Below, one piece after another: positions 1 through 6,426 of a stretch of DNA of 12,540 nt. The notes under the pieces were generated by a model that searched no databases, was not told the DNA's origin, and saw only the letters and a list, made by a program, of their open reading frames with translations. Location of the stretch: NCBI GenBank assembly GCA_937917505.1, contig CALDMQ010000205.1, positions 1 through 12,540 of the forward strand. The letters are read 5' to 3'. Origin of the DNA: an uncultured Erysipelotrichaceae bacterium (GTDB lineage: Bacteria; Bacillota_I; Bacilli_A; Erysipelotrichales; Coprobacillaceae). The position numbers and the translations under genes were made by a program. Each line of letters begins with the position of its first letter. Positions within the stretch are counted from its first letter, which is position 1.

Positions 1-12
1 TAAAATTACCTG

Positions 13-38
13 AAAAATAAGCAAACGCTTATTTTTTT
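13..38 (+). terminator. Rho-independent terminator of an upstream unit
   Basis: A hairpin with arms AAAAATAAGC (13-22) and GCTTATTTTT (27-36) around an AAAC loop runs into a stretch of seven T (32-38). It lies just before the ribosome site of the first gene, so it probably ends a transcript that begins outside the window. The stem is A/T-rich with only two G-C pairs, so it may leak. Confidence 0.6.
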
Positions 39-54
39 AATTAAGGAGGACATT

Positions 55-834
55 ATGCTTGTATCTTTTGTATATCCTATGCGTTCTTTAAAACGAGAAC
101 GTCAAATTACAGTGTATTTACCTGATGATTATTATCAACAAAAGAGATCTTATCCAGTGATGTATATTAACGATGGTCAAAATGCTTATTTTGATTGTTT
201 GTCTTTTTGTGGTGTAAGTTGGGGATTTTTAGACTATGTTCAAGATCATCGTTTGGATATTATTATGGTTGCGATTCCATGTAACTTTGAGGGGTTTAAA
301 CGTATGGATGAATATGGTCCTTGGGTAATTGATGAAGACTTAGCAAAGGATGAAACAAATCAAAAAGGGTTGTCTATTGGTGGTGAAGGTCAAGTATACA
401 TAGAATGGTTAAAAGATGATTTAAAGCCTTATATAGATAAGAGGTTTCGTACAATTCAAGATGATACAGCAATTGTTGGAAGTTCAATGGGTGGTGTGAT
501 TAGTGCCTACGCAGGACTTGCTTATCCTCAAGTGTTTAAAAAGTGTGCATGTTTATCAACGGCTTTTTGGTTTTATATGAATGAGTTTGAAGAGTTGATT
601 GATTCTCAGGATTATGATAGTGATTTTAAGTTTTATTTTGATTTAGGGGAATTTGAAGGTTGTGGGAATGAAAAAGCAGATGAATGGTATCCAGAAAGTA
701 ATGCTCGGATTTTAGAGTTGTTAGAAAAGAAAGTCGAGAAGTTAAGGTTTTATTATTTTGAAGGGGAAGAACACAACGAAGCAGCATGGCGTAAACGTGT
801 GCCTTTGTTTATGAAATTCTTTTATGAGGGGTGA
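55..834 (+). CDS. Putative serine esterase, alpha/beta-hydrolase fold (esterase D / Fes-like)
   Basis: This 259-residue protein looks like a cytoplasmic serine hydrolase of the putative-esterase family (the group that includes esterase D and enterochelin esterase). It has no signal peptide. Seen directly: an early strand and turn with PVMYINDGQNAYFD (34-47), the nucleophile elbow GSSMGG (142-147) with Ser144 as the likely nucleophile, a YFDLGEFEG stretch (194-202) typical of the family's later strands, and EGEEHNEAAW (236-245) with His240 as the likely catalytic His. The acid of the triad is less clear. The start has a GGAGG site (45-49) five bases upstream. The substrate cannot be told from sequence; acyl esters or acylated sugars are possible. 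It is the first gene of a five-gene run and ends four bases before the next start, so it is probably co-transcribed with the HAD phosphatases. Confidence 0.85.
   Translation: MLVSFVYPMRSLKRERQITVYLPDDYYQQKRSYPVMYINDGQNAYFDCLSFCGVSWGFLDYVQDHRLDIIMVAIPCNFEGFKRMDEYGPWVIDEDLAKDETNQKGLSIGGEGQVYIEWLKDDLKPYIDKRFRTIQDDTAIVGSSMGGVISAYAGLAYPQVFKKCACLSTAFWFYMNEFEELIDSQDYDSDFKFYFDLGEFEGCGNEKADEWYPESNARILELLEKKVEKLRFYYFEGEEHNEAAWRKRVPLFMKFFYEG
827..831 (+). promoter_or_regulatory. Ribosome binding site that fixes the start of the first HAD gene
   Basis: AGGGG sits seven bases before the ATG at 839. An in-frame ATG at 824 would lengthen the protein by five residues, but it overlaps the preceding gene and has no purine-rich site upstream. 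The 839 start also gives the MYK-(I/L)-x-SD N-terminus shared with the downstream paralogue. Confidence 0.7.
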
Positions 835-838
835 TTTG

Positions 839-1669
839 ATGTATAAGATGATATTGTCGGATTTAGATGAAACACTATTAGTGAATCATCATGTTCCCAA
901 GTTTAATCAAGATGTAATACATAAAGTGTGTGAAAAAGGTGTGAAGTTTGTGCCTGCGACTGGACGTGCGTATAATATGATTGGAGACATTTTAAAGGAA
1001 ATAGGTACTTATCAAAAGGAAAATGAATATTCTATTTGTTTTAATGGTGGTTTGATTGTGGAGAATAAGAATGATAGGATTCTTCATTTTAAGGGTTTGA
1101 CATTTGAACAAACGAAAACATTCTTTGAAATAGGTTTACAATATGAAGTGTGTATTTTGATTTTTACATTGGATTGTTGCTATATTTTTAGGGCTGATCC
1201 AAATGAAGTCCAAAGAAAGATTGATCAAAAAGCACGTTTTGAAGTGATTGATGTGGATTGTATGGATTTTTTAAAGAATGAAAAGATTGCGAAGATTCTT
1301 TTTGAAAGACGTGATATGGATTATTTGTTTGATATTGAAAAGAATATTGATCCTCATTTGAAAAAAGATATCAGTATCAGTTATTCCTCATATCGTTATT
1401 TAGAAATTAATCCATTGGGTATTGATAAAGGCTATGGATTGCGTTGGTTAGCGAATTATCTAGGTTATCGAAGCGAAGAAGTCATTGCGATAGGAGATAA
1501 TTATAATGATGTAGAGATGATTAAAGAGGCAGGATTGGGTGCTTGTGTATCAAGTGCAAGAGAGGATATTCAAATGTTGGCTAATTATGTTGCTAAATGT
1601 GATTATGATGAAGGTGCTGTTCGGGAAGTGATTGAGAAGTTTGTGTTGGAGGAAAAGAAAGATGTATAA
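839..1669 (+). CDS. Cof-type HAD-IIB family phosphatase, copy 1
   Basis: This 276-residue protein is a haloacid dehalogenase superfamily phosphatase of the Cof/YkrA class, cytoplasmic and Mg2+-dependent. Family enzymes hydrolyse sugar phosphates, flavin mononucleotide or pyridoxal phosphate; the substrate here is not predictable. Seen directly: motif I DLDET (8-12) with Asp8 as nucleophile and Asp10 as general acid/base, motif II Thr in VPATGR (38-43), the FNGG segment at the cap boundary, motif III Lys197 in GIDKG (194-198), and motif IV GDNYND (219-224) with Asp220 and Asp224 for Mg2+. Length is normal for the family. It is followed by a clear paralogue that starts before this gene ends (8-base overlap), which indicates tandem duplication and coupled translation. 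Confidence 0.9.
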   Translation: MYKMILSDLDETLLVNHHVPKFNQDVIHKVCEKGVKFVPATGRAYNMIGDILKEIGTYQKENEYSICFNGGLIVENKNDRILHFKGLTFEQTKTFFEIGLQYEVCILIFTLDCCYIFRADPNEVQRKIDQKARFEVIDVDCMDFLKNEKIAKILFERRDMDYLFDIEKNIDPHLKKDISISYSSYRYLEINPLGIDKGYGLRWLANYLGYRSEEVIAIGDNYNDVEMIKEAGLGACVSSAREDIQMLANYVAKCDYDEGAVREVIEKFVLEEKKDV

Positions 1670-2477
1670 GTTAATCGCAAGTGATATGGATGAAACGTTA
1701 TTAAATGATGAACATGAAATTTGTCAAAGAAATATTGATTTGATTATGAAGGCTAAGGAAAAAGGTGTGAAATTTGTGCCTGCAACAGGGCGAGGGTTTA
1801 TGTCTATTCAAAATAATTTAAAGACTTTAGGTTTGTATGATGAAGCTTCTGAATATGTGATTTCGTTTAATGGTGGAGCTTTGAGTGAAAATAAAGATAA
1901 TCGTATTTTATTTTTTAATGGGTTATCTTTTGAAAAGACAAAAGAGATTTTTGAATTTGGCTTAACATGTGATGTATGTATGCATATTTACACACAAGAC
2001 CAAGTTTATGTTTATAATTTAAATGAATCTGAAGCACAAAGAATTAAAAATCAAAAATTGGAATGTGTGATTATGGAAGAAAATACAATGGATTTCTTAA
2101 AGGATACACCGATTTCTAAAATCTTATATCAAAATATTGATGTTCCTTATTTAATGAACTTAGAACCAAAGATGGAAAGTATTGTCAAAGGGGAATGTGC
2201 AGTGAGTTATTCTTCTAATCGTTATATGGAATTTAATAAGATTGGTGTGGATAAAGGGCAAGGACTTCACAAATTAGCTGAAATTTTAGGAATTGATATT
2301 TCTGAAACAATTGCGGTAGGAGATAATTATAATGATATGCCAATGTTAGAAGTAGCAGGTTTATCAGTGGCAGCCAATAATGCGGTGGAAGATGTGAAAA
2401 AAGCATGTGATGTTGTGACAAATGCGGATAATAATGAAGGTGTTATTGCAGAAATTATAGAAAGGTTTATTTTATAA
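1662..2477 (+). CDS. Cof-type HAD-IIB family phosphatase, copy 2
   Basis: This 271-residue protein is a second HAD-IIB phosphatase and aligns with the preceding gene over its whole length. Motifs: DMDET (8-12), VPATGR, a cap-boundary FNGG, GVDKG with Lys198, and GDNYND (220-225). The ATG at 1662 is preferred because GGAGG (1648-1652) lies nine bases upstream and the N-terminus then matches the paralogue. A longer TTG-initiated reading from 1632 is possible but adds an unlike arginine/lysine-rich stretch. All catalytic residues are intact in both copies, so neither looks like a decaying duplicate. The cap-domain middles (roughly residues 100-180) differ most, which fits a change of substrate. 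Its stop shares a base with the ung start (TAATG). Confidence 0.9.
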   Translation: MYKLIASDMDETLLNDEHEICQRNIDLIMKAKEKGVKFVPATGRGFMSIQNNLKTLGLYDEASEYVISFNGGALSENKDNRILFFNGLSFEKTKEIFEFGLTCDVCMHIYTQDQVYVYNLNESEAQRIKNQKLECVIMEENTMDFLKDTPISKILYQNIDVPYLMNLEPKMESIVKGECAVSYSSNRYMEFNKIGVDKGQGLHKLAEILGIDISETIAVGDNYNDMPMLEVAGLSVAANNAVEDVKKACDVVTNADNNEGVIAEIIERFIL

Positions 2478-3133
2478 TGATGGATTTTAAGACAATTATT
2501 GCACATGAAAAGCAACAACCTTATTATCAAGAATTAGAACAGTTTGTCAGTCAAGAATATGCTACAAAGACAATATATCCACCAAGAACACGTGTTTTTC
2601 ATTGTTTTAATTTTAAAGATTATGAAGATATTAAAGTTGTGATTATTGGACAAGATCCTTATCATGAAGAACACCAAGCAAATGGATTGGCGTTTAGTGT
2701 GGAAAGAGGCGTGAAGATTCCACCGAGCCTTGTGAATATTTATAAAGAAGCCCATGATGATGTGGGAATTGATATTCCTACTCATGGTGATTTGTCAGCG
2801 TGGGCGAATCAAGGGGTTTTATTGTTAAATACGGTTCTAACGGTACGTGCTCATCAAGCAAATTCTCATAAGGAAAAAGGTTGGGAAGTGTTTACGAATC
2901 ACATAATTGAAATAATGAATCAAAGAGAAAAGCCGCTGGTTTTTATTCTGTGGGGTAGACAAGCTATGGATAAAGAGGCCATGATTGATACAGAGAAGCA
3001 TTGTGTGATTAAAAGTGCTCATCCTTCACCTTTATCAGCTTATCGTGGTTTCTTTGGATCAAAGCCTTTTTCTAAGACAAATGCTTTTTTAGTGGAAAAG
3101 GGTATGGACCCGATTGATTGGAGGATTGAGTGA
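2477..3133 (+). CDS. ung: Uracil-DNA glycosylase (family 1)
   Basis: This enzyme removes uracil from DNA by cutting the N-glycosidic bond, the first step of base-excision repair of deaminated cytosine and misincorporated dUMP. The 218 residues match the usual family-1 length. Seen directly: GQDPYH (58-63) with the water-activating Asp60, the uracil-binding GLAFSV stretch (70-75), LLLNTVLTV (115-123), and the minor-groove loop HPSPLS (182-187) with catalytic His182. The ATG at 2477 overlaps the previous stop by one base, with GAAAGG about eleven bases upstream. A second ATG directly follows at 2480, and either could be used. The short spacing to both neighbours indicates co-transcription with the HAD genes and folC, although no pathway link is obvious. 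In Bacillus subtilis ung lies in the same ywd region as gerQ, so its proximity to gerQ here may be an old neighbourhood. Confidence 0.97.
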   Translation: MMDFKTIIAHEKQQPYYQELEQFVSQEYATKTIYPPRTRVFHCFNFKDYEDIKVVIIGQDPYHEEHQANGLAFSVERGVKIPPSLVNIYKEAHDDVGIDIPTHGDLSAWANQGVLLLNTVLTVRAHQANSHKEKGWEVFTNHIIEIMNQREKPLVFILWGRQAMDKEAMIDTEKHCVIKSAHPSPLSAYRGFFGSKPFSKTNAFLVEKGMDPIDWRIE

Positions 3134-4335
3134 TGTTTGATAATGTGAATGATGCTATTGCTTATATTGAATCGAAAAGACAAAAACGTACACTTGATGA
3201 GTTTAGAGATACTTTGAATAGATGTGGGATTTCTATGAAACAAAAGAATATGATTCATGTTGCTGGAACAAATGGTAAAGGTTCAACTGTGAATTATCTA
3301 AGAAGTATTTTGAATGCTCATGGTTATAAAGTGGGAACTTTTACTTCTCCTTATTTGATTTGTCACAATGATCGTATTCGTGTTGATGATGTTCCTATTA
3401 GCGATGAGGATTTATTAATGTATATCAATCGTTATTATGATGTGATTGAAGAAGATAAGTTATCTATGTTTGAAATAGATGTGCTTATTATGTTAGATTA
3501 TTTCCAATCATTAGATCTTGATTATCGTATTATTGAAACTGGTATTGGTGGTTTGCATGATAAGACAAATGTTATTGATCCTATTGTGAGTGCTATTACG
3601 AATATTGGTATGGATCATCAAGATGTTTTAGGTGAAAGTATCTATGATATTATTAATGAAAAGATGGGGATTATTAAACCTAATCAGATGTTTTTTACAA
3701 CAGAAATTCAAGGAACAATCCTTGTACGTTTACAAGAAGAATGTGATGTTCATAAAACGATGATGTATGTAGTGCCTGAATATCAAGTTTCTCGTTATCC
3801 ATTTCATTTTCGTTATCGTGATATGGCATTTACGTTGTATAATCAAGGAATTTATCAAGTGTCTAATGCGCGTTTAGCATTAACAATTGCTTCTAAGTTG
3901 ATTACTTTTGATCCTGATTTAACAACTTCAGCTGTGGAAAATGCGTCATGGAAAGGACGTTATGAAACATTAAAGTTTAAAGATACAACGGTGGAAGTTG
4001 ATGGTGCTCATAATATTCCGGGTATTGAAGCTTTGATTCAAACTTTACGTGTGAAAAGGGAAAAAGATATTGCAATTATTTTTTCGTCTTTAAAAGATAA
4101 ACACACTGATGATATGTTAAATATGTTATTAAAAGAGGGGTATATGGTATATTTAACAACATTTAATGATGAACGTGCGATTGATTTATCTACATATCAG
4201 TCTGATGAAAATTTGGTTGTTATTCATGATTTTGTTGAGGCTTTGAACACTTGTTATCATAAAAAGAAGAATGTTGTGGTAACAGGGTCATTACATTTTA
4301 TATCGAAAGTTAGAAAATATTTAATAGAACTTTAA
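3133..4335 (+). CDS. folC: Bifunctional folylpolyglutamate / dihydrofolate synthase
   Basis: This Mur-ligase-family enzyme adds glutamate to folates using ATP and, in many bacteria, also to dihydropteroate; it acts in the cytoplasm. Seen directly in the 400 residues: the P-loop AGTNGKGST (44-52), the TSPYL segment (71-75), a HNDRIRVDD stretch, ETGIGG followed by DKTNV in the central domain, and VDGAHN beginning the C-terminal domain. The usual family motif is close to GLGGRLDATN; here it reads GIGGLHDKTN, a modest departure at the Arg and Ala positions. ATG 3133 is chosen because GGAGG (3120-3124) lies eight bases upstream; a GTG at 3130 is in frame but too close. The TGATG overlap with the ung stop suggests coupled translation. 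No other folate gene is in the window. It ends at a shared hairpin terminator. Confidence 0.95.
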   Translation: MFDNVNDAIAYIESKRQKRTLDEFRDTLNRCGISMKQKNMIHVAGTNGKGSTVNYLRSILNAHGYKVGTFTSPYLICHNDRIRVDDVPISDEDLLMYINRYYDVIEEDKLSMFEIDVLIMLDYFQSLDLDYRIIETGIGGLHDKTNVIDPIVSAITNIGMDHQDVLGESIYDIINEKMGIIKPNQMFFTTEIQGTILVRLQEECDVHKTMMYVVPEYQVSRYPFHFRYRDMAFTLYNQGIYQVSNARLALTIASKLITFDPDLTTSAVENASWKGRYETLKFKDTTVEVDGAHNIPGIEALIQTLRVKREKDIAIIFSSLKDKHTDDMLNMLLKEGYMVYLTTFNDERAIDLSTYQSDENLVVIHDFVEALNTCYHKKKNVVVTGSLHFISKVRKYLIEL

Positions 4336-4360
4336 AAGCTATCCGTGAGGGATAGCTTTT
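4334..4360. terminator. Bidirectional terminator between folC and gerQ
   Basis: Perfect 11-base arms AAAAGCTATCC (4334-4344) and GGATAGCTTTT (4350-4360) enclose a GTGAG loop. On either strand the stem ends in a run of four U, so it can serve both the rightward folC transcript and the leftward gerQ transcript. The two arms overlap the stop codons of both genes (TAA at 4333-4335, and TAA on the minus strand at 4361-4359), leaving essentially no untranslated tail before the hairpin. Confidence 0.85.
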
Positions 4361-4664
4361 AGTTTGTAGAGTAGTTGATTGGTTCATCAAATTCTGCCCA
4401 GTTAAAGTACACGAATTGGAAAATATAGTGTTTTTGATTTTTAGGGTCACTTACAACAAAGTGATCTCTACCTACTTGTTCGATGACGCCTTTGTAGGCG
4501 CGATCTCGCCAATCATCACTACTTGTATAAGTGAAGTAGAATGTTCCCAGTTTCCCAATGTTCAAACGTAATATGTTTTCTAAATATGTTTGTTGGGTAA
4601 TGGGAGTGGGCATGCTTGGTAGGTTATTACCTTGTAAAATGTTATTTGGGTTGTTCGTATCCAT
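4359..4664 (-). CDS. gerQ: Spore coat protein GerQ (short form)
   Basis: GerQ is an inner spore-coat protein that, in Bacillus, is needed to place the cortex-lytic enzyme CwlJ and so for calcium-dipicolinate-triggered germination. The C-terminal core is recognisable: TYLENILRLNIGK (26-38), then VIEQVGRDHFVVSDP (60-74) and a final FDEPINY (92-98). At 101 residues it is much shorter than Bacillus subtilis GerQ (about 180), because the long Gln-rich N-terminal region is reduced to about 25 Asn/Pro/Gln-rich residues. The first lysine is Lys38, so the N-terminal lysines that Tgl cross-links in B. subtilis have no counterpart. The start is supported by AGGAGG on the minus strand, whose first bases are also the cwlJ stop codon. 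The gene lies eight bases after cwlJ, which fits a shared transcript for a protein and its localisation partner. Confidence 0.88.
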   Translation of the reverse strand: MDTNNPNNILQGNNLPSMPTPITQQTYLENILRLNIGKLGTFYFTYTSSDDWRDRAYKGVIEQVGRDHFVVSDPKNQKHYIFQFVYFNWAEFDEPINYSTN

Positions 4665-4672
4665 AGTTCCTC

Positions 4673-5095
4673 CTATAAATCGCAGTTGAGTTTTTGCCCT
4701 GGTGCGTAAAAACAGTGATTTTTAAAACGACCTGTTAATGAACCGTAAAATTTATCTGGACATGGTTTTCTTGATCCAGGATTTTTAAACCATAGGGCAT
4801 TGGTTGCCGGTTCAATACGGTATCCTTCAATGTTTCTTAATGCGAGTTCTCTTTCTTTGGCATTGACGGGTTGATTGAATAAAGGCTGTCCAACTCCAGA
4901 AAAGGCATTTTTTTGATAAACGACTTCTGAAATGTTGCGTGTATTTTTAAAAACATCACAGTTAGCGACAACACGATTGACAACAACGTTTCCAACCATC
5001 AACATTCCTTCTTCGCCTTCGCCTAGAGCTTCGGCTTTCATAATGCGTGCTAAAAGATCAACATCAGAATCATTGAATTGAATTCTTGGGGACAT
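4673..5095 (-). CDS. cwlJ: Spore cortex-lytic cell wall hydrolase CwlJ
   Basis: This SleB/CwlJ-type hydrolase (Hydrolase_2 domain) degrades spore cortex peptidoglycan during germination. With the chosen start it has 140 residues, about the length of Bacillus CwlJ, and like CwlJ (unlike SleB) it lacks a signal peptide and a peptidoglycan-binding domain. Seen directly: LLARIMKAEALGEGEEG near residues 14-30, with Glu22 as the likely catalytic glutamate, then VGNVVVNRV (34-42), NAFSGVGQP (63-71), and a C-terminal ALWFKNP segment followed by FYGSLTGRFKNHCFY. The adjacent gerQ, whose product recruits CwlJ to the coat, strongly supports the call. Expression is expected in the mother cell during sporulation (sigma-E class in Bacillus). 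In-frame GTG 5104 and ATG 5101 are less likely starts because the ribosome site overlaps or abuts them. Confidence 0.92.
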   Translation of the reverse strand: MSPRIQFNDSDVDLLARIMKAEALGEGEEGMLMVGNVVVNRVVANCDVFKNTRNISEVVYQKNAFSGVGQPLFNQPVNAKERELALRNIEGYRIEPATNALWFKNPGSRKPCPDKFYGSLTGRFKNHCFYAPGQKLNCDL

Positions 5096-5103
5096 ATTCA
5101 TCA

Positions 5104-5108
5104 CCTCT
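5104..5108 (-). promoter_or_regulatory. Ribosome binding site that fixes the cwlJ start
   Basis: On the minus strand AGAGG (5108 to 5104) lies eight bases before ATG 5095. It overlaps the in-frame GTG at 5104 and is only two bases from ATG 5101, so those starts are unlikely. The protein should therefore begin MSPRIQF. Confidence 0.65.
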
Positions 5109-5154
5109 TTGTAGTATATGCACGCTTTTAATTTTAATGATAGAAATCAAAAAA

Positions 5155-5162
5155 AGTGTATA
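5155..5162 (-). promoter_or_regulatory. Candidate sporulation (sigma-E-like) -10 element for cwlJ-gerQ
   Basis: The minus strand reads TATACACT here, seven of eight matches to the Bacillus sigma-E -10 consensus CATACAMT. It would give a leader of about 50 bases before the cwlJ start. No convincing -35 match was found at the expected spacing. A second candidate, CATATACTA (5120 to 5112), fits CATANNNTA of sigma-K but would start transcription inside the ribosome site. This is a weak call resting on the expected regulation of cwlJ. Confidence 0.3.
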
Positions 5163-5214
5163 CGGTTACATTATAATTTCTCTTTTTTGAAAATGACTTA
5201 ATTTTTGTTTTTTT

Positions 5215-5242
5215 TTAACTGAATTATGATAAAATATATAGT
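5215..5242 (+). promoter_or_regulatory. Candidate vegetative promoter of glgCDA
   Basis: TTAACT (5215-5220) and TATAGT (5237-5242) are separated by 16 bases and resemble sigma-A -35 and -10 elements. The same -10 hexamer occurs in the cysS promoter. Transcription would begin near 5249. The surroundings are very AT-rich (a T tract at 5208-5216), so other hexamers such as TAAAAT at 5230 cannot be excluded. Confidence 0.45.
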
Positions 5243-5245
5243 ATA

Positions 5246-5259
5246 GGTAAGCACTTTCA
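5246..5259 (+). promoter_or_regulatory. Candidate cre-like operator at the glg transcription start
   Basis: On the minus strand this reads TGAAAGTGCTTACC, an imperfect palindrome matching 12 of 14 positions of the catabolite-response element TGNAANCGNWNNCW. The mismatches are T for the central C and the last base. It lies directly after the proposed -10 element, where a LacI/CcpA-family regulator would block initiation. Binding by CcpA or by a local LacI-family regulator is inference; no regulator gene is in the window. Confidence 0.33.
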
Positions 5260-5283
5260 AATTAAAGCTTAGGAGGAAGAATT

Positions 5284-6411
5284 ATGGGGAAAGAAATTGT
5301 TGCTATGATCTTAGCAGGTGGTAGTGGTACTCGTCTTGAAGCATTGACTGCTAAAGTGGCGAAACCTGCTGTTTATTTTGGAGGGAAGTATCGTATTATT
5401 GACTTTCCTTTGAGTAACTGTGCAAACTCTGGTATTGATGTTGTAGGAGTTTTAACACAATATGAATCTGTTTTATTAGGTACTTATGTTGGTGCTGGTT
5501 CTAAGTGGGGACTTGATGGAAACAACTCACTTGCTGCAATTTTGCCAGCTCGTGAAAGAGGAGAAGTTGGTGCGACTTGGTATGCTGGTACTGCAGATGC
5601 GATTTATCAAAATATTGGGTTCTTAGATCAATATAATCCTGAATATGTTTTGATTTTATCTGGTGACCATATTTATAAAATGGATTATGCGGATATGTTA
5701 GCTGCACATAAAGCAAAAGGTGCTGATTTAACAGTAGCGGTTTTAAATGTAACTTTAGAAGAAGCTAGTCGTTTTGGTATTATGAATACGAATAAAGATG
5801 GATCAATCTATGAGTTTGAAGAAAAACCAGCGAATCCAAAATCTACATTAGCTTCTATGGGTATTTATATTTTCACGTATAAGGAACTTAGAAAATATTT
5901 GATTGAAGATGCGAAAGATGAAAATAGTAAACATGATTTTGGTATGAATATCATTCCAGCGATGTTAAATGAAAATAAGAAGTTATATGCTTATGAGTTT
6001 GATGGATATTGGAAAGATGTTGGAACTGTTGAAAGTTTATGGCAAGCGAATATGGACTTGTTAGATGATAAGGAACTAGATCTTTATAACATTAAGAAAG
6101 ATTGGAAGATTTATACAGAAGATACATTGAGTAAACCTCAATTTATTGGTGAACAAGCAACGGTTAAAAAATCATTGATTACACAAGGGTGTGTGGTGAA
6201 TGGTGATGTCAAAGGTTCTGTTTTGTTTAATAATGTTTATGTTGGTGAAGGAGCTAAGATTGTGGATTCTGTTTTGATGCCTGGTGTATTGGTTGAAGAA
6301 GGGGCAGAAGTTTATAAAGCAATCGTTGATGAAGGTGTCGTTGTGAAATCTAAGAAAGTTATCAACAAGGAAGCTAAAAAAGTTGAACTTGTAAGTGATA
6401 ATGCGAGATAG
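5284..6411 (+). CDS. glgC: Glucose-1-phosphate adenylyltransferase, catalytic subunit
   Basis: GlgC makes ADP-glucose and pyrophosphate from ATP and glucose-1-phosphate, the committed step of bacterial glycogen synthesis. Seen directly in the 375 residues: the nucleotidyltransferase signature AGGSGTRLEALT (11-22), KPAVYFGGKYRIIDFPLSN (27-45), WYAGTADAIYQN (99-110), the metal/nucleotide region SGDHIYKMDY (126-135), and FEEKP (178-182) with Lys181 corresponding to the glucose-1-phosphate lysine of the E. coli enzyme. The C-terminal third holds left-handed beta-helix hexapeptide repeats (around 290-360). The length is close to Bacillus GlgC and shorter than E. coli GlgC (431), as usual for the GlgC/GlgD type. 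AGGAGG (5271-5276) precedes the ATG by seven bases. It is followed after 15 bases by glgD, its probable partner subunit. Confidence 0.97.
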   Translation: MGKEIVAMILAGGSGTRLEALTAKVAKPAVYFGGKYRIIDFPLSNCANSGIDVVGVLTQYESVLLGTYVGAGSKWGLDGNNSLAAILPARERGEVGATWYAGTADAIYQNIGFLDQYNPEYVLILSGDHIYKMDYADMLAAHKAKGADLTVAVLNVTLEEASRFGIMNTNKDGSIYEFEEKPANPKSTLASMGIYIFTYKELRKYLIEDAKDENSKHDFGMNIIPAMLNENKKLYAYEFDGYWKDVGTVESLWQANMDLLDDKELDLYNIKKDWKIYTEDTLSKPQFIGEQATVKKSLITQGCVVNGDVKGSVLFNNVYVGEGAKIVDSVLMPGVLVEEGAEVYKAIVDEGVVVKSKKVINKEAKKVELVSDNAR

Positions 6412-6426
6412 GGGAGGAATATATCA

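Noticed and set aside
20..33. A cre-like match (AGCAAACGCTTATT, 12 of 14) in the leader of the first gene.
   Set aside because: It coincides with the arms and loop of a hairpin followed by seven T, which a terminator explains better, and there is no clear promoter next to it.
1632..1661. A TTG-initiated N-terminal extension of the second HAD gene.
   Set aside because: The ribosome site GGAGG at 1648-1652 serves ATG 1662, and the extension has no counterpart in the paralogue.
2233..2530. Two minus-strand open frames (62 and 67 codons) opposite the second HAD gene and the ung start.
   Set aside because: They lie antisense to well-supported genes, have no ribosome site, and their Leu/Ile/His-rich composition is typical of reversed AT-rich coding DNA.
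5112..5120. A perfect CATANNNTA (sigma-K-type -10) on the minus strand upstream of cwlJ.
   Set aside because: Transcription from it would start at or inside the cwlJ ribosome site, leaving no usable leader.
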